DNA of 20,313 bases. Source: Lichenicola sp964247735. GTDB lineage: Bacteria > Pseudomonadota > Alphaproteobacteria > Acetobacterales > Acetobacteraceae. Positions 13,366-20,313 of the stretch are shown piece by piece. The translations under genes and the position numbers were made by a program. Under the pieces are notes generated by a model that saw nothing but the letters and a program-made list of their open reading frames with translations, did no database searches and was not told the origin of the DNA. The stretch lies in contig CAXTVS010000056.1 in the NCBI GenBank assembly GCA_964247735.1, positions 1-20,313 of the forward strand. The letters run 5' to 3'. Each line of letters begins with the position of its first letter. Position 1 is the first letter of the stretch.

Positions 13366-14883
13366 ATGACGGCGGAGCCGATCCTGCGCCTCCAGGGGCT
13401 GACCAAGCGATTTCCCGGCGTGGTGGCGCTGGACGGCGTCGACCTCGACTTCGCCGACGGCGAGATGCACGCGCTGGCCGGCGAGAACGGCGCCGGCAAG
13501 TCCAGCCTGATCCGTCTGCTGGCCGGCATCCACCGTCCGGATGCCGGCCACATGACCCTGGCCGGCGCGCCCTACGCGCCGCACTCGCCGCTGGACGCGA
13601 TCCGCGCCGGCATCCGCGTGGTGCACCAGGAGTTCAACCTGCTGCCGGCGCTGAGCGTGGCGGAGAACCTGCTGTTCGAGCGGCTGCCGCGCCGCCGCCT
13701 CGGCTTCGTCGACCGGCGGGCGATGGAGCGGGACGCGGAAGCGCTCCTGGCTCGGGTGGGCCTCGCCGAGGTGTCGCCGCGCACCCCGGTCGAGCGTCTC
13801 GGCATCGCGCAGATGCAGCTGGTGGAGATCGCCCGCGCCCTGTCGAGCCGGGGCCGGGTGCTGGTGCTGGACGAGCCCACCGCCACCCTCACCCCGCGCG
13901 AGGCCGGACGGCTGTTCGAGCAGATCCACCTGCTCAAGCAGGGCGGCCTGACCATGGTCTACGTGTCGCACCACCTCCGCGAGATCTTCGCGCTGTGCGA
14001 CCGGGTGACGGTGCTGCGCAACGGTGTCAAGGTCGAAACCTCCCGCACCGCGGACACCGATCCGGCCGCCCTCGTGCGCCAGATGATCGGCCGCACCCTG
14101 GCGGCGCAGGCGCCACTGGCCGGCGCGCCGCTCGGTCGGGAAGCGCTGCGGGTGGAGCATCTCCGCCCGCGCGGCGCGCCACCCGGAGCCGGCCTCGACT
14201 TCAGCCTGCGCCACGGCGAGATCCTGGGCCTGGCCGGCCTGGTCGGCGCGGGACGGACCGAGGTGGTGCGGGCGATCTTCGGCGCCGATCAGCTCGCCGG
14301 CGGCCGCATCCTGCGCGACGGCCGGCCGGTCTCCATCCGCTCGCCGCGCGACGCGGTGCGGGCCGGCATCTGCCTGGTGACGGAGAACCGCAAGGAGGAA
14401 GGGCTGGTGCTGCCGATGGCGGCGCGGGTGAACACCACCCTCGCCCGCCTGCGCCGCGTCACCCGGGCCGGCTTCGTCCGGCGCGGCGCGGAACGCGAGG
14501 CCACCGTGCGGATGACCGACGAGCTGGGGATCCGGCTCAGCGGGCCGGAACAGCCGGTGGTGCAGCTTTCGGGGGGCAACCAGCAGAAGGTGGTGCTGGC
14601 GAAGTGGCTGTTCGGCGACGACGCGCCGGTGCTGATGCTCGACGAGCCGACTCGCGGCATCGACGTCGGCGCCAAGGCGGAGATCTACGCCCTGCTCGGC
14701 CGGCTCGCCGCCGACGGGCGCGCGATCCTGGTGGTGTCGTCGGAGCTGCCCGAGCTGATGCACCTGTGCGACCGCATCCTGGTGCTGTCGCGCGGCCGGC
14801 TCGCCGGCGAGGTGGCAAGGCCTGAGTTCAGCGAGGAGCGCATCCTGTCCCTCGCCTACAGCCAGTTCATGCAGACAGCCTGA
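13366..14883 (+). CDS. ribose-type ABC importer, tandem ATPase (RbsA-like)
   Basis: A 505-residue protein with two fused nucleotide-binding domains. Domain 1 has Walker A GENGAGKSS (39-47), the Q-loop region VVHQEFNL, Walker B VLVLDEPTATLT from 165, and the switch His202. Its signature is LGIAQ (145-149) rather than the LSVGQ-like form usual in the first domain. Domain 2 has the degenerate Walker A GLVGAGRTEV (291-300) that is normal for RbsA proteins, the ENRKEEGLVL block, signature LSGGNQQKV (401-409) and Walker B VLMLDEPTRGIDVGAK. It powers sugar uptake at the inner membrane. The start has GGAGG upstream. The permease gene follows nine bases after the stop. Confidence 0.94.
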   Translation: MTAEPILRLQGLTKRFPGVVALDGVDLDFADGEMHALAGENGAGKSSLIRLLAGIHRPDAGHMTLAGAPYAPHSPLDAIRAGIRVVHQEFNLLPALSVAENLLFERLPRRRLGFVDRRAMERDAEALLARVGLAEVSPRTPVERLGIAQMQLVEIARALSSRGRVLVLDEPTATLTPREAGRLFEQIHLLKQGGLTMVYVSHHLREIFALCDRVTVLRNGVKVETSRTADTDPAALVRQMIGRTLAAQAPLAGAPLGREALRVEHLRPRGAPPGAGLDFSLRHGEILGLAGLVGAGRTEVVRAIFGADQLAGGRILRDGRPVSIRSPRDAVRAGICLVTENRKEEGLVLPMAARVNTTLARLRRVTRAGFVRRGAEREATVRMTDELGIRLSGPEQPVVQLSGGNQQKVVLAKWLFGDDAPVLMLDEPTRGIDVGAKAEIYALLGRLAADGRAILVVSSELPELMHLCDRILVLSRGRLAGEVARPEFSEERILSLAYSQFMQTA

Positions 14884-14892
14884 GGGCACCCG

Positions 14893-15900
14893 ATGTCGGT
14901 CACCAACGCTTCCGCCGCCCCCGCCTCCCGCGGCGGCGGCATCGCCCGGCGCGCGCTGCGCGAGGCCGGGATCGGCCTGGCGCTGCTGGCGATGGTGGCG
15001 TTCTTCGCCGTTCTCGCCCCGGACTTCACCACGCACGAGAACGTGGCGAACATCCTCACCCAGATCACCATCAACCTGATCCTGGCCACCGGCATGACGT
15101 TCGCGATCCTGATCGGCGGCATCGACCTGTCTGTGGGCGCGGTGATGGCGCTGTGCGCCGTGGTCGCCGGCACGGTGCTGAAGCTGGACGGCCTGTCCGA
15201 CCCGGTGGCGATCGGGCTCGGCATCGTGGCCAGCCTCGCCGTCGGCATGGCCTGCGGCGCCCTGAACGGGTTCGTGTCCTCGTTCTGGCGCGTGCCGAGC
15301 TTCATCGTCACGCTGGGCATGCTCAACGTGGCGCGGGGAGCGGCGCTGGAGGTGACCAACGCCCGCACGATCTACGACTTCCCCGACGGCTTCTCCGCGT
15401 TCGGCACCACCGAGGTGCTCGGCGTGCCGGTGATGTTCGTGCTGGCGCTGGTGCTGCTGGCGGCGGGCTGGGTGGTGCTGACCCGCACCGTGTTCGGCCG
15501 GATGATCTACGCGATCGGCAACAACGAGGAGGCGGTGCGGCTGTCCGGCCACCGCCCGTTCGTGTTCAAGGTGCTGGCCTTCACCGTCACCGGCCTGTGC
15601 GTCGGCATCGCGGCGCTGGTCTACATGACGCGCCTGACCATCGCCAACCCGATCCTGGGCATCGGCTTCGAGCTCAACGCCATCGCCGCGGTGATCATCG
15701 GCGGCACCAGCCTGTCCGGCGGGCGCGGCTCCCTGGTCGGCACCCTGCTGGGGGCGGCGATCATCGGCGTGCTCGCCAACGGCCTGATCCTGATGGGCGT
15801 GACCGACTTCGTGCGGCAGATCATCACCGGCCTCGTGATCATCGGCGCGGTGATCCTGGACTCCTACCGGGCCCGCCTGGCGGCGCGCGGCGCCGCCTGA
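14893..15900 (+). CDS. ribose-type ABC importer, permease (RbsC-like)
   Basis: A 335-residue inner-membrane permease of the RbsC/BPD_transp_2 family with eight to ten hydrophobic segments. Diagnostic blocks are LATGMTFAILIGGIDLSVGA, the loop RVPSFIVTLGMLNVARGAAL, RTVFGRMIYAIGNNEEAVRL, and the ATPase-contact region GIGFELNAIAAVIIGGTSLS followed by GGRGSLVGTLLGA. The N-terminus is a short cytoplasmic tail (MSVTNASAAPASRGGG). It completes the binding protein-ATPase-permease set. The transcript meets the convergent DUF4188 gene, whose stop is only three bases away, so there is no room for a separate terminator. No sugar kinase, dehydrogenase or dedicated regulator gene adjoins it. Confidence 0.95.
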   Translation: MSVTNASAAPASRGGGIARRALREAGIGLALLAMVAFFAVLAPDFTTHENVANILTQITINLILATGMTFAILIGGIDLSVGAVMALCAVVAGTVLKLDGLSDPVAIGLGIVASLAVGMACGALNGFVSSFWRVPSFIVTLGMLNVARGAALEVTNARTIYDFPDGFSAFGTTEVLGVPVMFVLALVLLAAGWVVLTRTVFGRMIYAIGNNEEAVRLSGHRPFVFKVLAFTVTGLCVGIAALVYMTRLTIANPILGIGFELNAIAAVIIGGTSLSGGRGSLVGTLLGAAIIGVLANGLILMGVTDFVRQIITGLVIIGAVILDSYRARLAARGAA

Positions 15901-15903
15901 CGG

Positions 15904-16353
15904 TCAGGGCCGCACGGCGACGCGCTGCCGGGCGCTCATGAACGGTCCCTCCGGCGCGCGCGCCGGCGCGAAGCTGCCGAACCCGATCGGCGGCATCCCG
16001 GAATAGATCGCCTCCATCCCGCCGGCGATCCGGTAGGTCTCGTGCCAGATCCCGCCGGCCTTGGCGTTGCCGGCGAAGTCGCGCCACCAGCCCATGTGCT
16101 GCGAGGCCCGGGTGTAGGCCTCGAGGCTGTCGAAGTCGCGCCAGTACTGCCGGAAGCCCGGATGCATGAAGCCGAACCACATGTCCTCGTGCGACAGCAG
16201 CCCGGGCGGCAGGTTGGTCCGGATCTCGCGCAGGCCGCGCCCGATCCGCAGCAGGCTGCGCAGCCCCGCGAGCGAGGTGGCGCGGTAGCCGAGGTAGATC
16301 ACGACCAGGTCCGGGTAGCCGGACAGGTCGACCGAACGGCGTTCGTAGGCCAC
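15904..16353 (-). CDS. DUF4188 (monooxygenase-like) protein
   Basis: A 149-residue protein of the DUF4188 family, annotated elsewhere as monooxygenase-like from its small alpha/beta-barrel-type fold. The conserved core is visible: VVIYLGYRATSLAGLRSLL, then FRQYWRDFDSLEAYTRASQH, then the family hallmark GIWHETYRI with EAIYSGMPPIGFG. The enzymatic activity is not established. It starts at GTG (16353) with AGGA about eight bases upstream. It lies 33 bases downstream of the EthD-domain gene on the same strand, so the two form an operon divergent from the TetR-type regulator, which probably controls them. It ends three bases from the ABC permease stop. Confidence 0.85.
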   Translation of the reverse strand: MAYERRSVDLSGYPDLVVIYLGYRATSLAGLRSLLRIGRGLREIRTNLPPGLLSHEDMWFGFMHPGFRQYWRDFDSLEAYTRASQHMGWWRDFAGNAKAGGIWHETYRIAGGMEAIYSGMPPIGFGSFAPARAPEGPFMSARQRVAVRP

Positions 16354-16386
16354 GTCTGTGTCCTTTCCTGGTGTCGTTGCGGTGGA

Positions 16387-16731
16387 TCAGCCGATCATCA
16401 CGGTCTCGGTGGACAGGAGGAACGCGCAGGCGTGCAGGTCCAGGAACCGCGCCTCGTCCGGCCTGATCGTCGCCATGTACTCGTCCGAGGTGAACACCGC
16501 CTCGAGGCCGGCCACGTCGTCGGTCCAGATCTCGGTGATGCCGTCGAACCCGGCATCCGGCAGGCCCGGCATCGGCAGCGGCATGGTGTGCGACTGCACG
16601 TACCGCCGGACGTGCTCGCGCACCTCAGGCAAGGCGCAGAACAAGGGCGCATGGTTGTGCCGGTGGTAGTCGACGAAGGCCTGGTGGCTGATCGAGGGAT
16701 GGCGACGCAGCAGGATGGTGAACTTGACCAT
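16387..16731 (-). CDS. EthD-domain protein
   Basis: A 114-residue EthD/dimeric alpha-beta barrel protein. It starts MVKFTILLRRHPSISHQAFV and has the motif DYHRHNHAPLFCALPEVREH (21-40), with the Y-H-x3-HAPL pattern of EthD, then VRRYVQSHT, FDGITEIWTDD and a C-terminal strand region DLHACAFLLSTETVMIG. EthD-like proteins occur as small partners or enzymes in oxidative or ring-modifying pathways (first described with ethyl tert-butyl ether degradation, also in polyketide cyclisation). Its substrate is unknown. A clear Shine-Dalgarno (GGAGGT) precedes ATG 16731. First gene of the two-gene operon with DUF4188, 82 bases from the divergent TetR start. Confidence 0.88.
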   Translation of the reverse strand: MVKFTILLRRHPSISHQAFVDYHRHNHAPLFCALPEVREHVRRYVQSHTMPLPMPGLPDAGFDGITEIWTDDVAGLEAVFTSDEYMATIRPDEARFLDLHACAFLLSTETVMIG

Positions 16732-16787
16732 GGCGACCTCCGGGTTGGGGGCCTCGGCGGCTGGACAACCGCGGCCTTTTGCTTACG

Positions 16788-16812
16788 TTGTATACATAGA
16801 GGGCTTGTATAC
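16788..16812. promoter_or_regulatory. tandem TTGTATAC repeats, candidate TetR operator
   Basis: TTGTATAC occurs at 16788-16795 and again at 16805-16812, 17 bases apart, in the AT-rich gap between the EthD gene and the TetR-type gene. Each contains the palindrome GTATAC, and the first extends to TGTATACA. Two symmetric half-sites placed before a divergent TetR gene is the usual arrangement for an autoregulating TetR operator. The right copy ends one base before the GTG start of the regulator. Confidence 0.5.
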
Positions 16813-16813
16813 G

Positions 16814-17458
16814 GTGTCAACATCAAGGCGCTATCATCATGGGGAGTTGGGACCGGCGCTGCTGGCGGCGGCGCTGGCACTTCTGGCCGAGGACGGCGTC
16901 GAGGCGCTGTCGCTGCGGGAGGTCGCCCGTCGCGCGGGCGTGTCCGCCATGGCGCCGTATCGCCACTACGCCGACAAGAACGCGCTGATCGCCGCGGTGG
17001 CCGCGCACGGGTTCGGGGCCCTGGGCGACGCGCTGCGTGCGGCCGACCAGGCCGCGCCGCCGGGTCAGGCGCTGGTCGCGCAGGCGGTCGCCTATGTCCG
17101 CTACGCGCTGGCGAACCCGATGCTGTTCCGCCTCATGTTCGGCGCCAAGCGGCCGGACGCGACGCCGGACGCGGCCCTGACGGCCGCCGCCTCGGCGACC
17201 TACGCGGTGCTGTCGGATCGGGTCGCGGCGGACACGCCGGCGGAGGACGACCGGGACGCCCGCACGATCGGCTGCTGGTCGCTGGTGCACGGCCTGGCCC
17301 TGCTGTTCCTGGACGGCGAGATCCGGTGGCGGCTCGACCAGCCGGACGACGCGATCACGCGCCGGGTCGCCGCCGCCATGCTCGGCCTGCGTCCGGGCGA
17401 CGCGGGCCGCGGCGCGCCAGCCAGGCCGCCGTCCGGAGACGCCGGGACGGGACGATGA
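16814..17458 (+). CDS. TetR/AcrR family regulator with WHG C-terminal domain
   Basis: A 214-residue repressor-type protein. The N-terminus STSRRYHHGELGPALLAAAL leads into the HTH: GVEALSLREVARRAGVSAMA, then PYRHYADKNALIAAVA (residues about 28-65). The C-terminal domain has FRLMFGAKRP and WSLVHGLALLFLDGEI, the W-x3-HG pattern of the WHG (TetR_C_33) group. I chose GTG 16814: GAGGG lies ten bases upstream and the YHHGEL opening is typical; the frame stays open upstream. The ligand is unknown. It is divergent from the EthD/DUF4188 operon. Its stop overlaps the start of the TPR/OGT gene (ATGA at 17455-17458), so the regulator and the glycosyltransferase-like protein are translationally coupled. 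Confidence 0.9.
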   Translation: MSTSRRYHHGELGPALLAAALALLAEDGVEALSLREVARRAGVSAMAPYRHYADKNALIAAVAAHGFGALGDALRAADQAAPPGQALVAQAVAYVRYALANPMLFRLMFGAKRPDATPDAALTAAASATYAVLSDRVAADTPAEDDRDARTIGCWSLVHGLALLFLDGEIRWRLDQPDDAITRRVAAAMLGLRPGDAGRGAPARPPSGDAGTGR

Positions 17459-19689
17459 ACCGCAAGCAGCGCCGGGCGCAGGACGGCGCGCAGCGGGGCC
17501 GTCACGACGCCGACGCGGCGGCCGAGCTGTTCGCCCAGGCGGTCCGGCATCACCAGGCCGCACAGCCGGAGCAGGCCGACGCGCTGTACCGCCGCGTGCT
17601 GGCGCGCGAGCCCGGCCATGCCGACGCGCTGCATCTGTCAGGCCTGCTCGCCTTCGAAGGGGGACAACACGACCGCGCCAGGGAGCTGATCGGCCGGGCG
17701 ATCCGGATCGATCCGGCCAGGGCGCCGTTCCACTTCAACCTGGGGAACGTGGCGGTCGCCCTGCGACGGCACGACGAGGCGCTCGCCGCCTACGGCGCGG
17801 CGGTCAGGCTCCGGCCCGACTACCTCCCGGCCCATCTCGGCCTGGGCAACGCGTTGCGATCGGCCGGCCAGCCGGCACGGGCCGTCGCCGCCTACGCGGC
17901 CGCCCTCCGCATCGAGCCCGGCTTCGTCGACGCGCACGCCAACCTCGGGGTGGCGCTGAAGGAGCTGGGCCGGTTCGAGGACGCGATCCGTGCCCTGCGG
18001 ACCGCGATCCGCCTCCAGCCGGACGCGGCCGGCCCCCACTACAACCTGGCGAACGCGCTGGCCGCGTCGGGACGGCTGGACGAGGCGATCGTCGCCTACG
18101 GGACCGTGCTGCGCCTCCAGCCCGGCTTCGCCGAGGCGCAGTGCAACCTCGGCAACGCGCTGGCCGCCGCGAGACGAAGCGACGAGGCGATCGCCGCCTA
18201 CCATGCTGCCATGGCGGCGAAGCCGGATTACGCGGAGGCCTGGACCAACCTCGGCAACGCGCTCGGCACCACCGGCCGGCTTGGCGACGCCATCGCGGCG
18301 CAGGAGGCCGCGATCCGGCTCAAGCCCCGCTTCCCCAGCGCTTACTCCAACCTCGGGAACCTGCTGACCGACGCAGGGCGGTTCGACGACGCCGTCGCCG
18401 CGCACGAGACGGCGATCTCCCTCGACCCCGACCGTCCGGACGCCCAGTCCAGCCTCCTGATGACCCTGCACTACCGCGACGGAGCCGGACCGGACGTCGT
18501 TCCGGCTCCTGCACGACGCCACGCTGCGCTGGTCGAGCGGCCCGGGCCGCCGCGGCCGTTCGCCAACACGGTCGATCCGGACCGTCGGCTGCGCATCGGC
18601 TACGTGTCCGCCGATCTCGGCCCGCACCCGGTCGGCCACTTCCTCAGGCCGGTGCTGCCCTGCCACGACCGTGCCGCGGTGGAGGTGACCTGCTACAGCA
18701 ACGGCGTGCACGGAGGCCGGGTGGCGGAGGCGCTGCGCCGGGCGTCGGACCGCTGGCGCAGCCTGGTCGGCCTGCCGGACGAGGCGGCGGCGGCGATGAT
18801 TGCTGCGGACGGGATCGACATCCTGGTCGACCTGTCCGGGCACACGGCGGGCAACCGTTTGCCGCTGTTCGCACGCCGGCCGGCGCCGCTGCAGGCGAGC
18901 TGGCTCGGCTACTGGGGCACCACCGGGCTGTCCGCGATGGACGTCATCCTGTCCGACGCCGCGACGATCCTGCCCGGCGAGGAAGCCGGCTACAGCGAGC
19001 GGGTGGTCCGGCTGCCCGGCTCCCGGTTCTGCTTCGCGCCGATCGATGACGCGCCCCTGTTCGCGACGCCGCCCTGCACGCGCGGCCGGCCGCCCACCTT
19101 CGGCAGCTTCAACAACCTGGCCAAGCTCGGGCCGGAGGTGGTGCGGCTGTGGGCGGCGCTGCTGCACGCGGCGCCCGGATCGCGGCTGCTGCTGAAGTGG
19201 AAGTCGCTGATCGACGACGGCATGCACCGGAACCTGACGACGCGGTTCGCCGGGCATGGCATCGGCGCGGAGCGGCTCGTGCTGCGTGGCGAGTCCGCGC
19301 ACCCGGCGATGCTGGAGGAGTACGGCGACGTCGACGTCGCCCTGGACCCGTTCCCGTTCTCCGGCGGCCTGACCAGCTGCGACGCGTTGTGGATGGGCGT
19401 TCCGGTGGTGACGCTGCCGGGATGGGCGCCGCAGTCGCGGCAGACCGCCGGGTTCCTGCACGCGATCGGGACCACCGGCTGGGTGGCGCGCACGCCGGAG
19501 GAGTACGTGTCGATCGCGCTGTCCCTCCTGTCCGACCCGCGGGAGCTCGGCCGCATCCGGCAGTCCCTGCGCGGCCGCATGGCGGCCTCGCCCTTGTGCG
19601 ACGGCCGGGCGTTCGCACGCGGGCTGGAAGCGGCCTACCGCACGATGTGGCGCGGCTGGTGCGCGCGCGCCGCCTCCGCGTCGTCCTGA
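17455..19689 (+). CDS. TPR-repeat O-GlcNAc transferase-like protein (SPINDLY/GT41 type)
   Basis: A 744-residue protein. Residues about 20-335 hold roughly nine tetratricopeptide repeats of 34 residues (for example NLGNALAAARRSDEAIAAYH, NLGNALGTTGRLGDAIAAQE). Residues 378-735 form a GT41 domain: IGYVSADLGPHPVGHFLRPV (381-400), with the His that precedes PVGHF, DGIDILVDLSGHTAGNRLPL, GYWGTTGLSAMDVILSDA, FGSFNNLAKLGPEVVRLW, LLLKWKSL with the nucleotide-phosphate Lys (581 or 583), and ALDPFPFSGGLTSCDALWMG. Such bacterial proteins transfer a sugar from a nucleotide-sugar to protein Ser/Thr or to glycans; the acceptor is unknown. ATG 17455 overlaps the TetR stop. The linker (340-372) is unusually Pro/Arg-rich (see findings). 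Confidence 0.92.
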   Translation: MNRKQRRAQDGAQRGRHDADAAAELFAQAVRHHQAAQPEQADALYRRVLAREPGHADALHLSGLLAFEGGQHDRARELIGRAIRIDPARAPFHFNLGNVAVALRRHDEALAAYGAAVRLRPDYLPAHLGLGNALRSAGQPARAVAAYAAALRIEPGFVDAHANLGVALKELGRFEDAIRALRTAIRLQPDAAGPHYNLANALAASGRLDEAIVAYGTVLRLQPGFAEAQCNLGNALAAARRSDEAIAAYHAAMAAKPDYAEAWTNLGNALGTTGRLGDAIAAQEAAIRLKPRFPSAYSNLGNLLTDAGRFDDAVAAHETAISLDPDRPDAQSSLLMTLHYRDGAGPDVVPAPARRHAALVERPGPPRPFANTVDPDRRLRIGYVSADLGPHPVGHFLRPVLPCHDRAAVEVTCYSNGVHGGRVAEALRRASDRWRSLVGLPDEAAAAMIAADGIDILVDLSGHTAGNRLPLFARRPAPLQASWLGYWGTTGLSAMDVILSDAATILPGEEAGYSERVVRLPGSRFCFAPIDDAPLFATPPCTRGRPPTFGSFNNLAKLGPEVVRLWAALLHAAPGSRLLLKWKSLIDDGMHRNLTTRFAGHGIGAERLVLRGESAHPAMLEEYGDVDVALDPFPFSGGLTSCDALWMGVPVVTLPGWAPQSRQTAGFLHAIGTTGWVARTPEEYVSIALSLLSDPRELGRIRQSLRGRMAASPLCDGRAFARGLEAAYRTMWRGWCARAASASS

Positions 19690-19736
19690 GGTCGACGCCG
19701 GTCGGCGACGCGCCTTAGGCAGGTCCGATGACGGCG

Positions 19737-19751
19737 ATAGAAGCGAACTAT
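19737..19751 (+). promoter_or_regulatory. OxyR-type binding site upstream of katG
   Basis: ATAG (19737-19740), seven bases, then CTAT (19748-19751) is a perfect match to the ATAG-N7-CTAT core of OxyR operators and also fits the LysR T-N11-A rule. It lies 122 bases before the katG start. A weak promoter candidate follows (CTTCCG near 19773 and TCTTAT at 19794-19799), placing the site upstream of the -35 region, where OxyR activates. A second ATAG-N7-CTAT unit in phase is not visible. Confidence 0.6.
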
Positions 19752-19873
19752 GGCCCGGTGCCGCCTGTCCGGCTTCCGCCCGGGAGGGTGATCTCTTATC
19801 CTCGGACCATGGCAGCGGGGACACCCGCGGACGTGCCGTGCTGCGGCAGGCAGCCGAGGATCAGGAGAACACG

Positions 19874-20313
19874 ATGGACGGAGACAACGTCGGAAAGTGC
19901 CCGATGGGGGGCAGCGGCGCCAGCGGAGCGGGCAACAGCGGAACGGGCAACGCCGCCAGCAACTCGACGGCCTGGCCGCGGTCCAACCGGGACTGGTGGC
20001 CGAACCAGCTCAACCTCAAGATCCTGCACCAGCACTCGGTCGACGCCAACCCGCTGAAGGAGGACTTCGACTACGCCGAGGCCTTCAAGACGCTGGACCT
20101 CGCCGCGGTGAAGCAGGACCTGTTCGCGCTGATGACCACGTCGCAGGACTGGTGGCCGGCCGACCACGGCCATTACGGGCCGCTGATGATCCGCATGGCC
20201 TGGCACAGCGCCGGCACCTACCGCATCGGCGACGGCCGCGGCGGCGCCGGCTCCGGCACGCAGCGCTTCGCGCCGCTGAACTCCTGGCCGGACAACGCCA
20301 ACCTCGACAAGGC
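19874..20313 (+). CDS. katG: catalase-peroxidase KatG (N-terminal part; runs off the window)
   Basis: The first 146 codons of a bifunctional heme catalase-peroxidase that removes hydrogen peroxide. The N-terminus MDGDNVGKCPMGG has the usual CPxxG-like patch, then a Gly/Ser/Asn-rich stretch (residues 12-33), followed by NRDWWPNQLNLKILHQHS, FDYAEAFKTLDLAAVKQDL, TTSQDWWPADHGHYGPLMIR and MAWHSAGTYRIGDGRGGAGS. The distal-side active-site residues are present: Arg107, Trp110 and His111 (R-x-x-W-H). Trp110 is the Trp of the Met-Tyr-Trp adduct; the Tyr, Met and proximal His lie beyond the end. The start has AGGAGAA about four bases upstream. An OxyR-like site lies upstream, indicating peroxide induction. 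Confidence 0.96.
   Translation, partial: MDGDNVGKCPMGGSGASGAGNSGTGNAASNSTAWPRSNRDWWPNQLNLKILHQHSVDANPLKEDFDYAEAFKTLDLAAVKQDLFALMTTSQDWWPADHGHYGPLMIRMAWHSAGTYRIGDGRGGAGSGTQRFAPLNSWPDNANLDK

Noticed and set aside
12334..15552. A 1072-codon open frame on the minus strand across the whole ABC importer operon
   Set aside because: Its product is dominated by His, Gln, Arg and Ala with no domain. It is the antisense shadow of three well-recognised genes in GC-rich DNA.
16042..17454. Long in-frame extension upstream of the TPR/OGT start
   Set aside because: It is antisense to the DUF4188 and EthD genes and out of frame with TetR. The ATG at 17455 with the ATGA overlap is a better start.

Overview
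The window is very GC-rich (roughly 70 % over most genes). Its genes resemble families common in Alphaproteobacteria of the Acetobacteraceae/Rhodospirillales type: an S24-like helix-turn-helix repressor, a SPINDLY-like TPR/GT41 protein, a class III PPK2, a class 2 dihydroorotate dehydrogenase and short Rhodospirillales-type hypotheticals. The family placement is an inference from recalled protein resemblance, not from a search. No rRNA, tRNA, CRISPR array or intact insertion sequence was seen.

Layout. Positions 1-365 form a lower-GC stretch with no convincing gene. From 366 to 5471 lie housekeeping genes: a PPK2 polyphosphate kinase (-), a YdfG-like dehydrogenase translationally coupled to a small hypothetical (-), a YqgE/AlgH protein (+), a secreted Gly-rich protein (+), and a HAD-IIA phosphatase one base downstream of pyrD (-). 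From 5552 to 6443 two small DNA-binding-type genes lie in tandem; the second is an S24-type repressor that appears to have lost its catalytic serine. From about 6440 to 8018 the GC content falls. This patch carries a secreted PPC/PliG-like beta-sandwich protein facing, head to head, a GH19 chitinase/endolysin-like gene broken by one frameshift.

From 8019 to 10756 are an SHS-type MFS transporter (-), a DUF1275/YoaK membrane protein (+) and a sulfotransferase (-). From 10771 to 12253 are a molbindin (Mop), a glutathionyl-hydroquinone reductase and a small coiled-coil protein. From 12407 to 15900 there is a complete ribose-type ABC importer (Tat-exported binding protein, double ATPase, permease) with no catabolic gene beside it. 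From 15904 to 16731 an EthD-domain protein and a DUF4188 protein form a small operon divergent from a WHG-type TetR regulator. Two TTGTATAC repeats lie in the shared control region. The TetR gene overlaps by ATGA the start of a 744-residue TPR/O-GlcNAc-transferase-like protein. The window ends inside katG, which has a perfect ATAG-N7-CTAT OxyR-type site upstream.

The items most worth following are the frameshifted GH19 gene with its divergent periplasmic PliG-like neighbour, the TetR/EthD/DUF4188/OGT cluster with its repeated operator-like sites, the apparently non-cleavable S24 repressor, and the OxyR-like site before katG.
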